A stretch of DNA of 64,000 nucleotides from Natronomonas gomsonensis. GTDB lineage: Archaea > Halobacteriota > Halobacteria > Halobacteriales > Haloarculaceae. This document shows positions 44,975 to 52,949 of the stretch, piece by piece. The notes beneath the pieces were generated by a model, which saw only the letters and a list, made by a program, of their open reading frames with translations, did no database searches and was not told the origin of the DNA. Position 1 is the first letter of the stretch. Every line of letters starts with the position of its first letter. Position numbers and translations under genes: made by a program. The stretch covers positions 1 to 64,000 of the forward strand of contig NZ_CP101323.1 in NCBI RefSeq assembly GCF_024300825.1, written 5' to 3'.

Positions 44975-45415
44975 ATGCAACTCACACAGACTATTACTGC
45001 ACAGAACGACGAACGAGCCGTCTCCCCGGTCATCGGAGTGATATTGATGGTCGCGACCACTGTGATTCTCGCGGCTGTCATCGGAACGTTCGTTCTCGGC
45101 TTGGGTGACCAAGTCCAACAGACGAGTCCGAACGCACAGTGGACGTGGGACCAACCGACCGACACCAAACTTGAACTGACGCATCAGGGCGGCGACACCG
45201 TCGCTGTGGACCGGGTGATCGTGACTGGCGGCGATAACATCGACTCGACGAACGACTGTGACGTAAACAACGACTGGAGCGACTCGAATGCTGAAATTAC
45301 TGCGGGCGACACCTGCGCCAATATCCCCACCGGAGACGCCGGTGGGACATACCGCTTCGTTTGGACGGCTGACGGCGGTGGCTCATCGTCGACGCTTTCA
45401 ACATACGATGCCTAA
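44975..45415 (+). CDS. archaeal type IV pilin
   Basis: A 146-aa pilin. The start is [21 protein letters not shown] with the same hydrophobic spine, [14 protein letters not shown], and the shared C-terminus [13 protein letters not shown]. Two middle Cys are in matching positions to the 43503 pilin. Only the middle third differs strongly, so these are cassettes of one pilin type. Confidence 0.88.
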   Translation: MQLTQTITAQNDERAVSPVIGVILMVATTVILAAVIGTFVLGLGDQVQQTSPNAQWTWDQPTDTKLELTHQGGDTVAVDRVIVTGGDNIDSTNDCDVNNDWSDSNAEITAGDTCANIPTGDAGGTYRFVWTADGGGSSSTLSTYDA

Positions 45416-45580
45416 GACCGGACCAGGACCGATATCTTTCGAGTGCAAGGCAGAGAAATCTCAGCTGGCTGGGTATCCTGAGATCGACTGAGTGACGCTG
45501 ACAGGTATTTTGTTGGATAGCTGTCTCTACTCTCTTCGGAGAAACTGGTTTGCTAAATCACGTTGGTGTGTCATCGCATA

Positions 45581-45729
45581 GACGTCGAATTTGCGTTCGA
45601 TTACGGGCATGATGTCTCTGCGTTTACCCGGGGGAGGCGACGATGAACGTACCGTTGGAGTGTGCGAACTGTGGTGTGGTGTGGACGCTCACGCTGACGA
45701 GTCTCCGATCCGGCAAAGAGGGGCCGTAA
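45581..45729 (+). pseudogene. degenerate copy of the small zinc-binding protein gene
   Basis: The frame D-V-E-F-A-F-D-Y-G-H-D-V-S-A-F-T-R-G, after a one-base shift near 45635, continues N-V-P-L-E-C-A-N-C-G-V-V-W-T-L-T-L-T. It matches the 46-aa protein at 46556, but the first Cys pair has become Phe and Tyr and there is no start codon. Confidence 0.7.
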
Positions 45730-45877
45730 GCCAGCGCCACCGCCTTTCGCCAAGTGAGCCGACTCACTGCCGAACCCGGTTTAGGGAGGGAGGACACGTT
45801 CGGACACCGGAGTGTTATCAACGCCTGAAAACGGGTGATTGGGTTTATCCAACGCGGATGCCATCCTAAATATATCT

Positions 45878-46420
45878 ATGACGCCCTCCACTCCAGAGGC
45901 GGTTCGTCTTGGGGAGCGTGGCGTTTCTCCCGTTGTGGGTGCCGTGTTGATGGTTGCAATCGTCATCTTGCTTGCTGCAGTCCTCTCAACAATGGCGCTC
46001 GGATTCGAGGACGAACTCCAAGAGCCGGCACCGAGCGGCGCGTTCGATCAGGAGTACGTGGCATCCGGGACAGATAACACGGATGATAGACCGTATGTGA
46101 CTATTACGCACAACTTCGGGAAGACCGCTGACGCCGACAACATCATCATCAAAGACGATGCCGGGAACACGATCAGGTGGAACGATGTCTGGACGGGTGG
46201 CCCTGAGGTTAGAGCCGGCGAGTACGTTCATATCGACGGCTTCCAAAGTGATTCAGCCCTCCAGCCCATCTGTGAGAAAGGGGATAGTTACTGGATTATC
46301 TGGGAGACCGACGATGGGGACGAACTCGTCGTCAACAAATGGACTGCACCGTCTGACCCGAACCTCCCGCCGAGTTCGTCATCCGATGACGATGGGGATG
46401 GCATTCCGAACTGGTGTTGA
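45878..46420 (+). CDS. divergent type IV pilin-like protein
   Basis: A 180-aa protein from ATG 45878. The N-terminus has L-G-E-R-G-V-S-P-V-V-G-A-V-L-M-V-A-I-V-I-L-L-A-A-V, the pilin spine, but the rest is unlike the three cassette pilins. It ends with a Ser-rich linker, D-D-D-G-D-G-I-P-N and a terminal Cys. D-G-D-G-I-P is the calcium-binding signature of thrombospondin type-3 repeats. It may be a minor or tip pilin. The frame opens 39 nt earlier without a better start. Confidence 0.8.
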   Translation: MTPSTPEAVRLGERGVSPVVGAVLMVAIVILLAAVLSTMALGFEDELQEPAPSGAFDQEYVASGTDNTDDRPYVTITHNFGKTADADNIIIKDDAGNTIRWNDVWTGGPEVRAGEYVHIDGFQSDSALQPICEKGDSYWIIWETDDGDELVVNKWTAPSDPNLPPSSSSDDDGDGIPNWC

Positions 46421-46555
46421 TAGTGCTTGTTGCTAGCGTGGTGGTCCCGGAGGCCGCACATGATTCACTCGCGGTTTCCCCCGATAACGCCACCCGCTAC
46501 TCCGGCCTAATATATTAGAACACAATGTTGAGCGCATTTCATTCGGTTTGTCCCT

Positions 46556-46696
46556 ATGGAAGTTGAATTTGCGTGCGATTGCGGACACGATATCTCTGAG
46601 TTTACACGGGGGAGTGCGACGAAGAACGTGCAGTTGGAGTGTCCGAACGGTCAGGCGGTATGGACGCTCACGCTGACTAATATTCGGTCTATTTGA
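46556..46696 (+). CDS. 46-aa zinc-ribbon-like protein
   Basis: A short protein M-E-V-E-F-A-C-D-C-G-H-D-I-S-E-F-T. It has C-x-C-G near the start and C-P-N-G-Q-A-V-W later. The sister fragment at 45581 has C-A-N-C-G at the second site, so this copy keeps three of four expected ligands. The fold is probably a small zinc ribbon. Function unknown. Recognised by comparison of the two copies. Confidence 0.6.
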   Translation: MEVEFACDCGHDISEFTRGSATKNVQLECPNGQAVWTLTLTNIRSI

Positions 46697-46734
46697 CGGA
46701 AAGAGACATATCTCCGCCTATGAGAATAACGCGT

Positions 46735-46947
46735 ATGGATACTCTCCGAGAGATGTACCGACATCTGGATGATCGAGTGCGTCAACTATCCCGTGTTTCC
46801 TACGCTCTCCTCGTTGGTTTCGTCTCTGCTGTGGGTGTGTTTGCTGTTCGACTCCTGCTTCCGGGCGATGGAAGTTTTGGGCCAGTAGCAATGGGTGTCA
46901 CGATGACTGTGGTCTACTACGCCTTTGACCCGAATAACGAAACCTGA
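46735..46947 (+). CDS. small two-helix membrane protein
   Basis: A 70-aa protein from ATG 46735 (an ATG at 46720 is also possible). A charged amphipathic start (L-R-E-M-Y-R-H-L-D-D-R-V-R-Q-L) is followed by two hydrophobic helices and the tail Y-Y-A-F-D-P-N-N-E-T. It lies directly after the zinc-ribbon gene and may share its transcript. Not recognised further. Confidence 0.6.
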   Translation: MDTLREMYRHLDDRVRQLSRVSYALLVGFVSAVGVFAVRLLLPGDGSFGPVAMGVTMTVVYYAFDPNNET

Positions 46948-47028
46948 TATGAACCACCCTCTCTGTACTGATTACCGTCTACAGAACGGCATCGCCATCA
47001 TTTTCAAACTCGCGTTGGAAATCCAACC

Positions 47029-47307
47029 ATGCCCTCCAACAAAGCGACAGCCGCGGCCCCGATAACTACTGGCGTCCTTCTCGCCGGGACGGCTGCACGA
47101 GAAGTCGCACAGAATGGACTCGAACTCTGGACGACGCTGGCACTCGCCGGTGGTCTCTCCGCGGTCGCTGTCGGCCTCGGCGTTCTGACCGGTCGTGGGT
47201 TCGACTCCGACGACGATCTCGACGGACATCACGACCGGACAACAGTCGCGCTCGTTGGCCTCGCACTGACGAGTCTCGCCGTCGGTGCCGGGATTGCACT
47301 GGCGTAG
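47029..47307 (+). CDS. small membrane protein, unknown
   Basis: A 92-aa protein with three hydrophobic stretches (about 10-25, 32-52 and 73-91) and an acidic/His loop D-S-D-D-D-L-D-G-H-H-D. No family recognised. It lies in the same direction as the preceding small genes. Confidence 0.6.
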   Translation: MPSNKATAAAPITTGVLLAGTAAREVAQNGLELWTTLALAGGLSAVAVGLGVLTGRGFDSDDDLDGHHDRTTVALVGLALTSLAVGAGIALA

Positions 47308-47735
47308 ACGACGCCAATCGACTCGTGTTCGCGTTACATCCGATACCCGCTTATCGTATGCTGCACTCCGGGATACGCAGCGGCGCACGCCGCCGCATTT
47401 TCTCAGTAGGTAGCTTGTCCTGAACGAGAGGGACTTTCCCTGTCTCTACCGATTCACCCACTCTCCAACACCCGAGATCTCAGAGGCTGATACGCGCCCT
47501 CTATGCAGCATAACCTTCCTAAACTATCAGCCACTGCGGGTTTCAACAGAGCCATTGACTGGCAAATATTCGACGAAGTTCGGTCCCCCGGTGACGATAT
47601 GCAGCGGTTAGAAATAAGACACTCCTTTTTACACCCACCTCGCATTCGTGGGCCCACCCGACCCAAGACGTGTGAAGGCCACACACAAAGAGCCGTTTGA
47701 GCTTACTCAACCCCTATGCATCCATCGGGAGATGA
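47308..47735. other. intergenic region without recognised content
   Basis: I see no gene, repeat or clear hairpin here. Short open frames on both strands lack coding-like composition. Confidence 0.4.
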
Positions 47736-47741
47736 TTGCGT

Positions 47742-48866
47742 GTGACACGACTTAAAGTAGTCCTCGCACTCGTCCCAATACTCTTGCTGGCGGGTTGTAT
47801 TGGCGGTTTGGGTGCGGAGACACAACCCTCCGACTCGACAGCTAGCTCACCTGAAGAGGTCCCGGGTGTCACGAACGGGACGCTCGCGAATGACTCGGCG
47901 CTCATCCAGGCAAACCGGAAGGCGGTAACAACAAATGGAGCGACTGTCCAGATTAATCAGTCCTCGAGAGAGATGAATATCGACGCTCGGCTCGTTATCG
48001 GGGCGAATCTCTCGACGTACCGCCTCTCAGGGTCGGGGGTAGCGAGTCCGGATGAGGAAACGTCAATCGACAAATGGAGCAACGAAACCACGCAGTTCGT
48101 TCGCACCTCGTCGGGCGAGCAGACGAACTATCGCGTCCTCGAGGGACATGACGACCGACTCACGATGCTCTCCTCGATGGAGACATTTCTAGCAGCAGGT
48201 AATTTCGAGGTTGCCAACGAGACCACCGACGACGGAATGGTCGTATTGACTGCTGACAGTGCGTCACCAGCAGATACGTCGATGGCGAATCTCGAGCAGT
48301 TCGAGGGGCGTTTGGTTGTCAACGAGTCCGGCCAAATTCAGGACGTCACGGTGACGCTGACGCAGGACGGCGACCAGGTGTCCTATAGCTACGAGCTGCA
48401 GCAAGTCGGTGTCGAAAGCGTTCAAAAACCAGCCTGGGTGAACGACGTTCCGCCAGGCGCAACGCTGCAGACCCAGCTCTCCGTTACTGTGGAAAACAAC
48501 TCGTATCTTGTGCTCGAACATTCCGAAGGTGACGTCGTCCCAAGAGGAACGACGGTGCAAGTGAAGTCCAATGGGACGACTGACACGGTGGGCCTGAACA
48601 GTTCATTATCTGCTGGTGACAGGCGCTACCTGTACTTCGATACGTCGTCGCAGGACCTCCAGGTGACGGCTGACCGGCCTGATTCGAGCGCTGTTTCGCC
48701 CGTTACCAGTCCGACCTCTGTGGAGATAACCACTGAAGACGGTGTGATACTCCATAGTGGAAGTATGGGCTGGGCCTCCGAAAGCGCGGGTGCAAGCGAC
48801 GCTGGCAGTAGCCATGACTCGAACTCCGAAGAGAGTGCGGACGGAACGGCAACTCCGTCACAGTAG
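47742..48866 (+). CDS. lipoprotein, unknown function
   Basis: About 374 aa, with a GTG start at 47742 (a TTG two codons earlier is possible). Signal peptide and lipobox L-L-L-A-G-C come at the start, followed by a Ser/Thr/Asp-rich mature protein with many N-x-S/T sites. The first ~220 residues recall the lipoprotein at 29992-30750 (L-I-Q-A-N-R-K-A-V, V-V-N-E-S-G-Q-I-Q-D-V-T-V). A second beta-rich part and an acidic Ser-rich tail follow. It is surface-exposed on the membrane. No catalytic motif. Confidence 0.75.
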   Translation: MTRLKVVLALVPILLLAGCIGGLGAETQPSDSTASSPEEVPGVTNGTLANDSALIQANRKAVTTNGATVQINQSSREMNIDARLVIGANLSTYRLSGSGVASPDEETSIDKWSNETTQFVRTSSGEQTNYRVLEGHDDRLTMLSSMETFLAAGNFEVANETTDDGMVVLTADSASPADTSMANLEQFEGRLVVNESGQIQDVTVTLTQDGDQVSYSYELQQVGVESVQKPAWVNDVPPGATLQTQLSVTVENNSYLVLEHSEGDVVPRGTTVQVKSNGTTDTVGLNSSLSAGDRRYLYFDTSSQDLQVTADRPDSSAVSPVTSPTSVEITTEDGVILHSGSMGWASESAGASDAGSSHDSNSEESADGTATPSQ

Positions 48867-49031
48867 AACGGGTTAACGCAGACCACGCCGATATTCGACG
48901 CTGGCGACGTAAGGCTAACTCCACAAACTGAGTTGGCTGGGACGCTACCCCATCGACTCCGAATCTGAACGAGTGAAGGATGCCGCTATTCTCACGCAAT
49001 CATCCTCGACGTCGGTTCGAGTCTGTCACCC

Positions 49032-49349
49032 TCACTCCGATTGCTCCCACTCTGGTGCCGAAACCAACTCCGGCCGAACCGAGTCAATATCCATCTCGGC
49101 GGCGCCGTAAAATCGCTCTCGACCGGCGGGTGTCTGGAACCGGAGTACGACCGTTTCGCTCGTGGCACGGAATATCGAGAGCGTCCACGCGCCGCCGACT
49201 CGCTCCCACGTACCGAGTTCGACGCCGTCCTCAACGACACGGGAGCCGAGTTCCCAACTCAGCCGGGTAACCTGCGGTACGTCGAAGGGTACAACACGGG
49301 GGAGTCCAGCGGCGGTCCCATCGGTCGGTTGCGGGCCACGTGTAGCCAT
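49032..49349 (-). CDS. conserved-looking hypothetical protein
   Basis: A 105-aa protein with a W-rich middle (L-G-T-W-E-R-V-G-G-A-W-T-L-S-I-F) and no helix or signal. It has acidic haloarchaeal composition, and its start region follows good third-base GC use, so it is likely real. No family recognised. It is divergent from the duplicated-domain gene at 49482. Confidence 0.5.
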   Translation of the reverse strand: MATRGPQPTDGTAAGLPRVVPFDVPQVTRLSWELGSRVVEDGVELGTWERVGGAWTLSIFRATSETVVLRFQTPAGRERFYGAAEMDIDSVRPELVSAPEWEQSE

Positions 49350-49481
49350 ACCACGAGTGAGGCTATCAGTCAGTAAAAACCACTCGCTTTCCGCCAGACC
49401 ATCACGACCGGAAAACCGACCTCAGCTCCCAGTCCGACCAGCAGCCACGAGGGTTATCAGCGATGGCGACCCAGAGTGGGT

Positions 49482-50210
49482 ATGACTTCGTTTGCGGATT
49501 TGGACCTCGCCGACGTGGAGGCGGTCGCAGAGCGGCGTGAGGAACTCCTCGCTGCAGTCCGTGACCACGCGGGTCGCATCGCTTACCACATTGCCCGCGT
49601 CGACGGCGGCGACTACGGCCAGCGGTCGTTTTCGACCGACGACGGCGAGTGGACGGTGAAATACGAGGCAGGCGACCTCGAATACCTCCGCTTCGAGCCG
49701 CGTGGCGGCGGCGAGACGTACGTCATCTCGACACAACAACCGGCCGAACCGAAGGCGCTGGCGGAGGCCCTCGAAGACTACCCCGCCTTTGTGGCGGCGT
49801 ACAACGATTACGTCGACTCACTGGCCGGCCTGCTTGATGCAGTCGACGCGTCCTTCCCAACGGTGGAATCAACCGAGAGCGTCGTCACCGAACGCGACCG
49901 TATTGTCGAGACAATCGAGGCCTGCTGTGATCGGATGGCCGGCGAGTTGCGGCGCTACGAGGGCACCGAATACGGCACCTTCGCCGCCAGAATCGATGGC
50001 ACCCGCTGGGAGTTGAAGTGGGACGAAGACGGTGCGTCGTATCTCCGGGCCGGCGGCTCGGGCGGCGTGTACGTCCTCTCCCAGTACGGCCCACCCTCTG
50101 CGGCCGACGTACGGGAGTACGCACCCCGATTCGGGGGGTTCGTCGACGCTTACAACGACCACGTCGCCGAGTTGGAGTTGGACCTCGAAACCATCACCTT
50201 CGAGACCTGA
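49482..50210 (+). CDS. two-repeat protein of unknown function
   Basis: A 242-aa protein from ATG 49482 made of two similar halves. Residues about 45-115 (D-G-E-W-T-V-K-Y-E-A-G-D-L-E-Y-L-R-F, Y-V-I-S-T-Q-Q-P, F-V-A-A-Y-N-D-Y-V) match about 165-235 (G-T-R-W-E-L-K-W-D-E-D-G-A-S-Y-L-R, Y-V-L-S-Q-Y-G-P-P, F-V-D-A-Y-N-D-H-V). Each half is preceded by a helical segment. It is cytoplasmic, with no signal. The fold may be profilin-like, but I cannot assign a role. Confidence 0.72.
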   Translation: MTSFADLDLADVEAVAERREELLAAVRDHAGRIAYHIARVDGGDYGQRSFSTDDGEWTVKYEAGDLEYLRFEPRGGGETYVISTQQPAEPKALAEALEDYPAFVAAYNDYVDSLAGLLDAVDASFPTVESTESVVTERDRIVETIEACCDRMAGELRRYEGTEYGTFAARIDGTRWELKWDEDGASYLRAGGSGGVYVLSQYGPPSAADVREYAPRFGGFVDAYNDHVAELELDLETITFET

Positions 50211-50269
50211 TCCGACTAGCCGTGAGGGTTTTGCGGCTGGAGTCAAAACATCATGTGGAGAGTCAACAT

Positions 50270-50425
50270 ATGTGTCACCACACACTCGGCACGGAACCAG
50301 AGGCGTGGCGTCACGAACAGACCGAAGACGATGACGAGGACGACCCTGCTGAATCGGCGGAACCACCCGAATTCGCGAACGACGACACCGCAGTCGACGT
50401 CGAGTTGCTGGATGCCGACGACTGA
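50270..50425 (+). CDS. 51-aa acidic protein with Cys-His-His start
   Basis: Starts M-C-H-H-T-L-G-T-E-P-E-A-W and then is nearly all acidic, ending L-L-D-A-D-D. The Cys-His-His start could bind a metal. The ATG follows a spaced AT-rich box. It sits just before dpsA. Function unknown. Confidence 0.5.
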   Translation: MCHHTLGTEPEAWRHEQTEDDDEDDPAESAEPPEFANDDTAVDVELLDADD

Positions 50426-50533
50426 TTGCTGTCAGCAGTACGGTACCGACGGATAATCGGATTTTAGGCGAGGCGAAAAAAATATTTGCATATTGATAAA
50501 TTATAAGTCGCTGGCGACCCAACTACCGGTGTA

Positions 50534-51079
50534 ATGAGCACCCAGAAGACCACTCGTCAGCAGGCCGACACCGTCGAGGAGAACGCGCTTCGACTCGACA
50601 CCGAGAAAGCCGAACAAATTATCGACGCGCTGAACACCGACCTCGCGGACGCGTACGTCCTCTATCACCAACTCCACAAGCACCACTGGAACGTCGAGGG
50701 CGCAGAGTTCCTCGACATCCACGTGTTCCTCCAAGAGGTGTACGAGGACGTCGAAGACGCCGCCGACGAACTCGCCGAGCGCCTGCAGGCGCTGGGCGGC
50801 GTTCCGCACGCCAGCATGACGACGCTGGCCGAGAACGCCACCGTCGAAGCCGAAGACGAGGACGTCTACGACATCCGAACGTCGCTGGAGAACGACCTCG
50901 AGATGATGGGCGACATGATCGAGAGCTACCGGCAACACATCGAGTTGGCCGACGGCCTCGGCGACTACGCGACCAGCGAGATGCTCCGCGAACAGCTCGA
51001 AACGCTCGAAGAACACACCCACCACATCGAACACTACCTCGAAGACGACTCGCTCGTCCTCGAATCCGCGACGAAGTAA
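50534..51079 (+). CDS. dpsA: DNA-protecting ferritin-like protein (Dps)
   Basis: A 181-aa Dps. The inter-subunit ferroxidase residues appear in H-K-H-H-W-N-V-E-G (about 48-56) and in D-I-H-V-F-L-Q-E-V-Y-E-D (61-72). A long helical bundle follows, with H-T-H-H-I-E-H-Y at the C-terminus. Twelve subunits store iron and consume hydrogen peroxide, protecting DNA. AT-rich sequence (ataaattataag) before the start forms the promoter. A weak half iron-box (ttttagg near 50461) lies upstream. The place next to the iron regulon fits its role. Confidence 0.92.
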   Translation: MSTQKTTRQQADTVEENALRLDTEKAEQIIDALNTDLADAYVLYHQLHKHHWNVEGAEFLDIHVFLQEVYEDVEDAADELAERLQALGGVPHASMTTLAENATVEAEDEDVYDIRTSLENDLEMMGDMIESYRQHIELADGLGDYATSEMLREQLETLEEHTHHIEHYLEDDSLVLESATK

Positions 51080-51089
51080 CGCCGACTGA

Positions 51090-51386
51090 CTATCGAACGT
51101 CGGGTGCCGACTCGTCGCTTCGTCCCGGAATCTCTACCTCGATTTCTAACTCTTGGTCACCGACGCCGTCGAAGTCGATTTCGACGTCGACCGGCTCACC
51201 GAAGGCAAACGGGAGTTCCCACTCCTCGTCGACGAGCGTGAGTTCGTCGCCGTCTCTGAGTTGTTCTCCCAGCGCTATCAGAAACTCGCCGGCTTCCTTC
51301 GAGTCAAGGCGGTATTCGGTTTCGAACGCCCGACCCGCCCGAATCGTCGTCCGCTCGTCCTCGGTAGCTGAGTCAGAATCGTCCAC
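51090..51386 (-). CDS. amphi-Trp domain protein
   Basis: A 98-aa acidic protein. The middle L-D-S-K-E-A-G-E-F-L-I-A-L-G-E-Q-L-R-D-G and W-E-L-P-F-A-F-G-E-P-V-D-V-E-I-D-F match the amphi-Trp domain seen in haloarchaea. The start follows the zinc-binding gene by 6 nt, so both are probably read from the promoter with the iron box at 51568. Role unknown. Confidence 0.75.
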   Translation of the reverse strand: MDDSDSATEDERTTIRAGRAFETEYRLDSKEAGEFLIALGEQLRDGDELTLVDEEWELPFAFGEPVDVEIDFDGVGDQELEIEVEIPGRSDESAPDVR

Positions 51387-51392
51387 GAGTAC

Positions 51393-51560
51393 TCACCGTC
51401 GAACGTCGACCGTCAAGTCACTCGCAATCCAGCCGTCGTTGTTGTCCGTTTCGATGAACACGGACTTGCCGGGACAACTCTCACACTGGCACACATCGGG
51501 TCTGGAGTCGGCGTCGGAATCAACGCGCCGTTCCGAACGCCGCCGGGCACGCGCCGTCAT
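51393..51560 (-). CDS. small zinc-binding protein under an iron box
   Basis: A 55-aa protein from ATG 51560. The basic start T-A-R-A-R-R-R-S-E-R is followed by C-Q-C-E-S-C-P-G-K-S-V-F-I-E, a compact three-Cys cluster suited to metal binding. A further ATG at 51578 would fall inside the operator, so 51560 is preferred. The inverted repeat tttagg-taca-cctaaa starts 8 nt upstream, so metal-dependent repression is likely. First gene of a pair with the amphi-Trp gene. Confidence 0.62.
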   Translation of the reverse strand: MTARARRRSERRVDSDADSRPDVCQCESCPGKSVFIETDNNDGWIASDLTVDVRR

Positions 51561-51567
51561 TACCTGA

Positions 51568-51583
51568 TTTAGGTACACCTAAA
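51568..51583. promoter_or_regulatory. DtxR-type iron box
   Basis: Inverted repeat tttagg-taca-cctaaa, same pattern as four other sites at 58.7 and 63.0 kb. It lies at the promoter of the small zinc-binding gene. Confidence 0.75.
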
Positions 51584-51605
51584 GTAAAAGCGTTTTCGGT
51601 CCCGG

Positions 51606-52007
51606 TCAACGCTCGCCCGCCTCGCTTGCCGTCGCGACCGGCTCCGAATTCGCAGTATCACCCAACAGCGTCACGGCCAGTCGCTCGGCGACGGCCGGAC
51701 TGACACTCCCGGCCATCCGCATCGCCTCGGCTTCCGAGTCCTCCAACCCGAGTACCTCCCGAAAGAACTGCGAGAGCGTCCGGTAGGTGTCGTGCAACTC
51801 CTCGGCGGTCTCCTGTCCCTCGTCAGTCAGCGTCGCTCCTTCGTAGGGTTCGTGGACCACCAGCCCGTCGGCTTCGAGGCGCTGGAGCATCTCGGTCGTC
51901 GCCGCCGGCGACTTCTCCAGTCTCTCGGCGAGTCGCCCCGGCGACACCGGGTGGTCGTCACCACCCTCCATGTAGATAACGAGGAGATACCGCACGGCGC
52001 TCGCCAT
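51606..52007 (-). CDS. DtxR-family metal-dependent regulator
   Basis: A 133-aa protein from ATG 52007, placed 1 nt after the stop of the 46-aa gene. The N-terminal winged helix has P-V-S-P-G-R-L-A-E-R-L-E-K-S-P-A-A-T-T-E-M-L (about 20-41). The dimer/metal part has F-F-R-E-V-L-G-L and M-R-M-A-G-S-V-S-P. In IdeR/MntR this last motif reads with E-H metal ligands, here replaced by A-G, so its metal site differs from the classic one. It is the last gene of the receptor operon and a candidate binder of the TTAGG-N4-CCTAA boxes. SirR/Idr-like. Confidence 0.82.
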   Translation of the reverse strand: MASAVRYLLVIYMEGGDDHPVSPGRLAERLEKSPAATTEMLQRLEADGLVVHEPYEGATLTDEGQETAEELHDTYRTLSQFFREVLGLEDSEAEAMRMAGSVSPAVAERLAVTLLGDTANSEPVATASEAGER

Positions 52008-52008
52008 C

Positions 52009-52149
52009 TCAACGACCACCCTCCGTGGATTCGCCAGAGGCATCAGACTCCTCGTCAGCCACGCCACCCTCCGAATCCGACCCGAACAGCGCCAGATACA
52101 GCCACGCTTTCGTCCGACCGCGCTGTTTGCGAGGTCCCGAGTCGGTCAT
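52009..52149 (-). CDS. 46-aa small protein in the iron operon
   Basis: Reads M-T-D-S-G-P-R-K-Q-R-G-R-T-K-A-W-L-Y-L-A-L-F, then an acidic Ser/Glu/Gly tail. Its ATG overlaps the previous gene's stop by 4 nt (ATGA), and its stop is 1 nt from the DtxR ATG, so it is firmly within a coupled operon. A basic start plus a short hydrophobic patch suggests an anchor or a partner peptide. Function unknown. Confidence 0.6.
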   Translation of the reverse strand: MTDSGPRKQRGRTKAWLYLALFGSDSEGGVADEESDASGESTEGGR

Positions 52150-52949
52150 GCGCGTCTGGTGAGATGGTCGCGAACGGTTCGTTGACACTCAGTACATATC
52201 GCGTCGAGGCGAGCGGCCGCCGACAACTCCGGAAACGTGGTCGAACGCTCCTGTGACAAGTACGCAACGAGCGACCGATGTGTGAGGCCCGTTTTCGCTC
52301 CCTCGCTCGTCGTTCGGTCGAGTACCGCCTGTCGGTCTGTAGCGACCGTTTCACACCGATTTCGGTGGGTTTCGAGCCGCTCGTGGCGCTCCCGAAGCGC
52401 CTCGAAACCGAGTACCGACAGTGGCCGTTCGTCGGCCGCATCGAGCCACTCACACGTCCCTTCCAGTCGTTCCAACGACTCGCCCAGTGACTCCCGCTCG
52501 ATGTCGAGAGCGCGCTCCATCGCCCGCAGCTCGGCCTGTCGTTGCTCGACAGCACTGTGAATCGACTGCTGGACCTCGGCCGTGAACTGTCCGGGTGTCG
52601 AGGGGTCCAACACGGCCGCGATGCCCTCGCCCAACTCCTCGCTCATCGTTGCCGTGAGCGGCTCCGACTCCTCGAGGTCGGCCACGCTGTAGGGGCGGAC
52701 GGTCTCTTCGAACAGCGACCGAACCTCCTCGGCCTCTGCAGTCGCCGGCCCTTGCTGTACTGTTGGCGCCGCTGGCGTCACCTCGCCAGTGGCTGGTACG
52801 CCGCCACCGCCGTTCGGAAGCGACGCCGGGTCGAGGGCTCGGACCTCGGCGTCGAAGCGCTCGAAAGCCCTCGACGTGGCTTCGACGTGTGCCACCTCCT
52901 CGTCGACGCGGTCGATGGCCGCCCGAATCGGGTCGATGATTCCGCTCAC
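52146..52949 (-). CDS. helical (coiled-coil) protein of the iron operon, unknown
   Basis: A 267-aa protein. The GTG start at 52949 overlaps the stop of the previous gene (GTGA) and has gagggg-type Shine-Dalgarno sequence 5 nt upstream. An upstream open frame is not used. It is nearly all helical, with A-A-I-D-R-V-D-E-E-V-A-H-V-E-A at the start and long Glu/Arg heptads (Q-R-Q-A-E-L-R-A-M-E-R-A-L-D-I-E-R). A C-terminal C-T-E-C pair lies near residue 253. No signal or membrane helix. I do not recognise a function. Confidence 0.7.
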   Translation of the reverse strand: MSGIIDPIRAAIDRVDEEVAHVEATSRAFERFDAEVRALDPASLPNGGGGVPATGEVTPAAPTVQQGPATAEAEEVRSLFEETVRPYSVADLEESEPLTATMSEELGEGIAAVLDPSTPGQFTAEVQQSIHSAVEQRQAELRAMERALDIERESLGESLERLEGTCEWLDAADERPLSVLGFEALRERHERLETHRNRCETVATDRQAVLDRTTSEGAKTGLTHRSLVAYLSQERSTTFPELSAAARLDAICTECQRTVRDHLTRRA

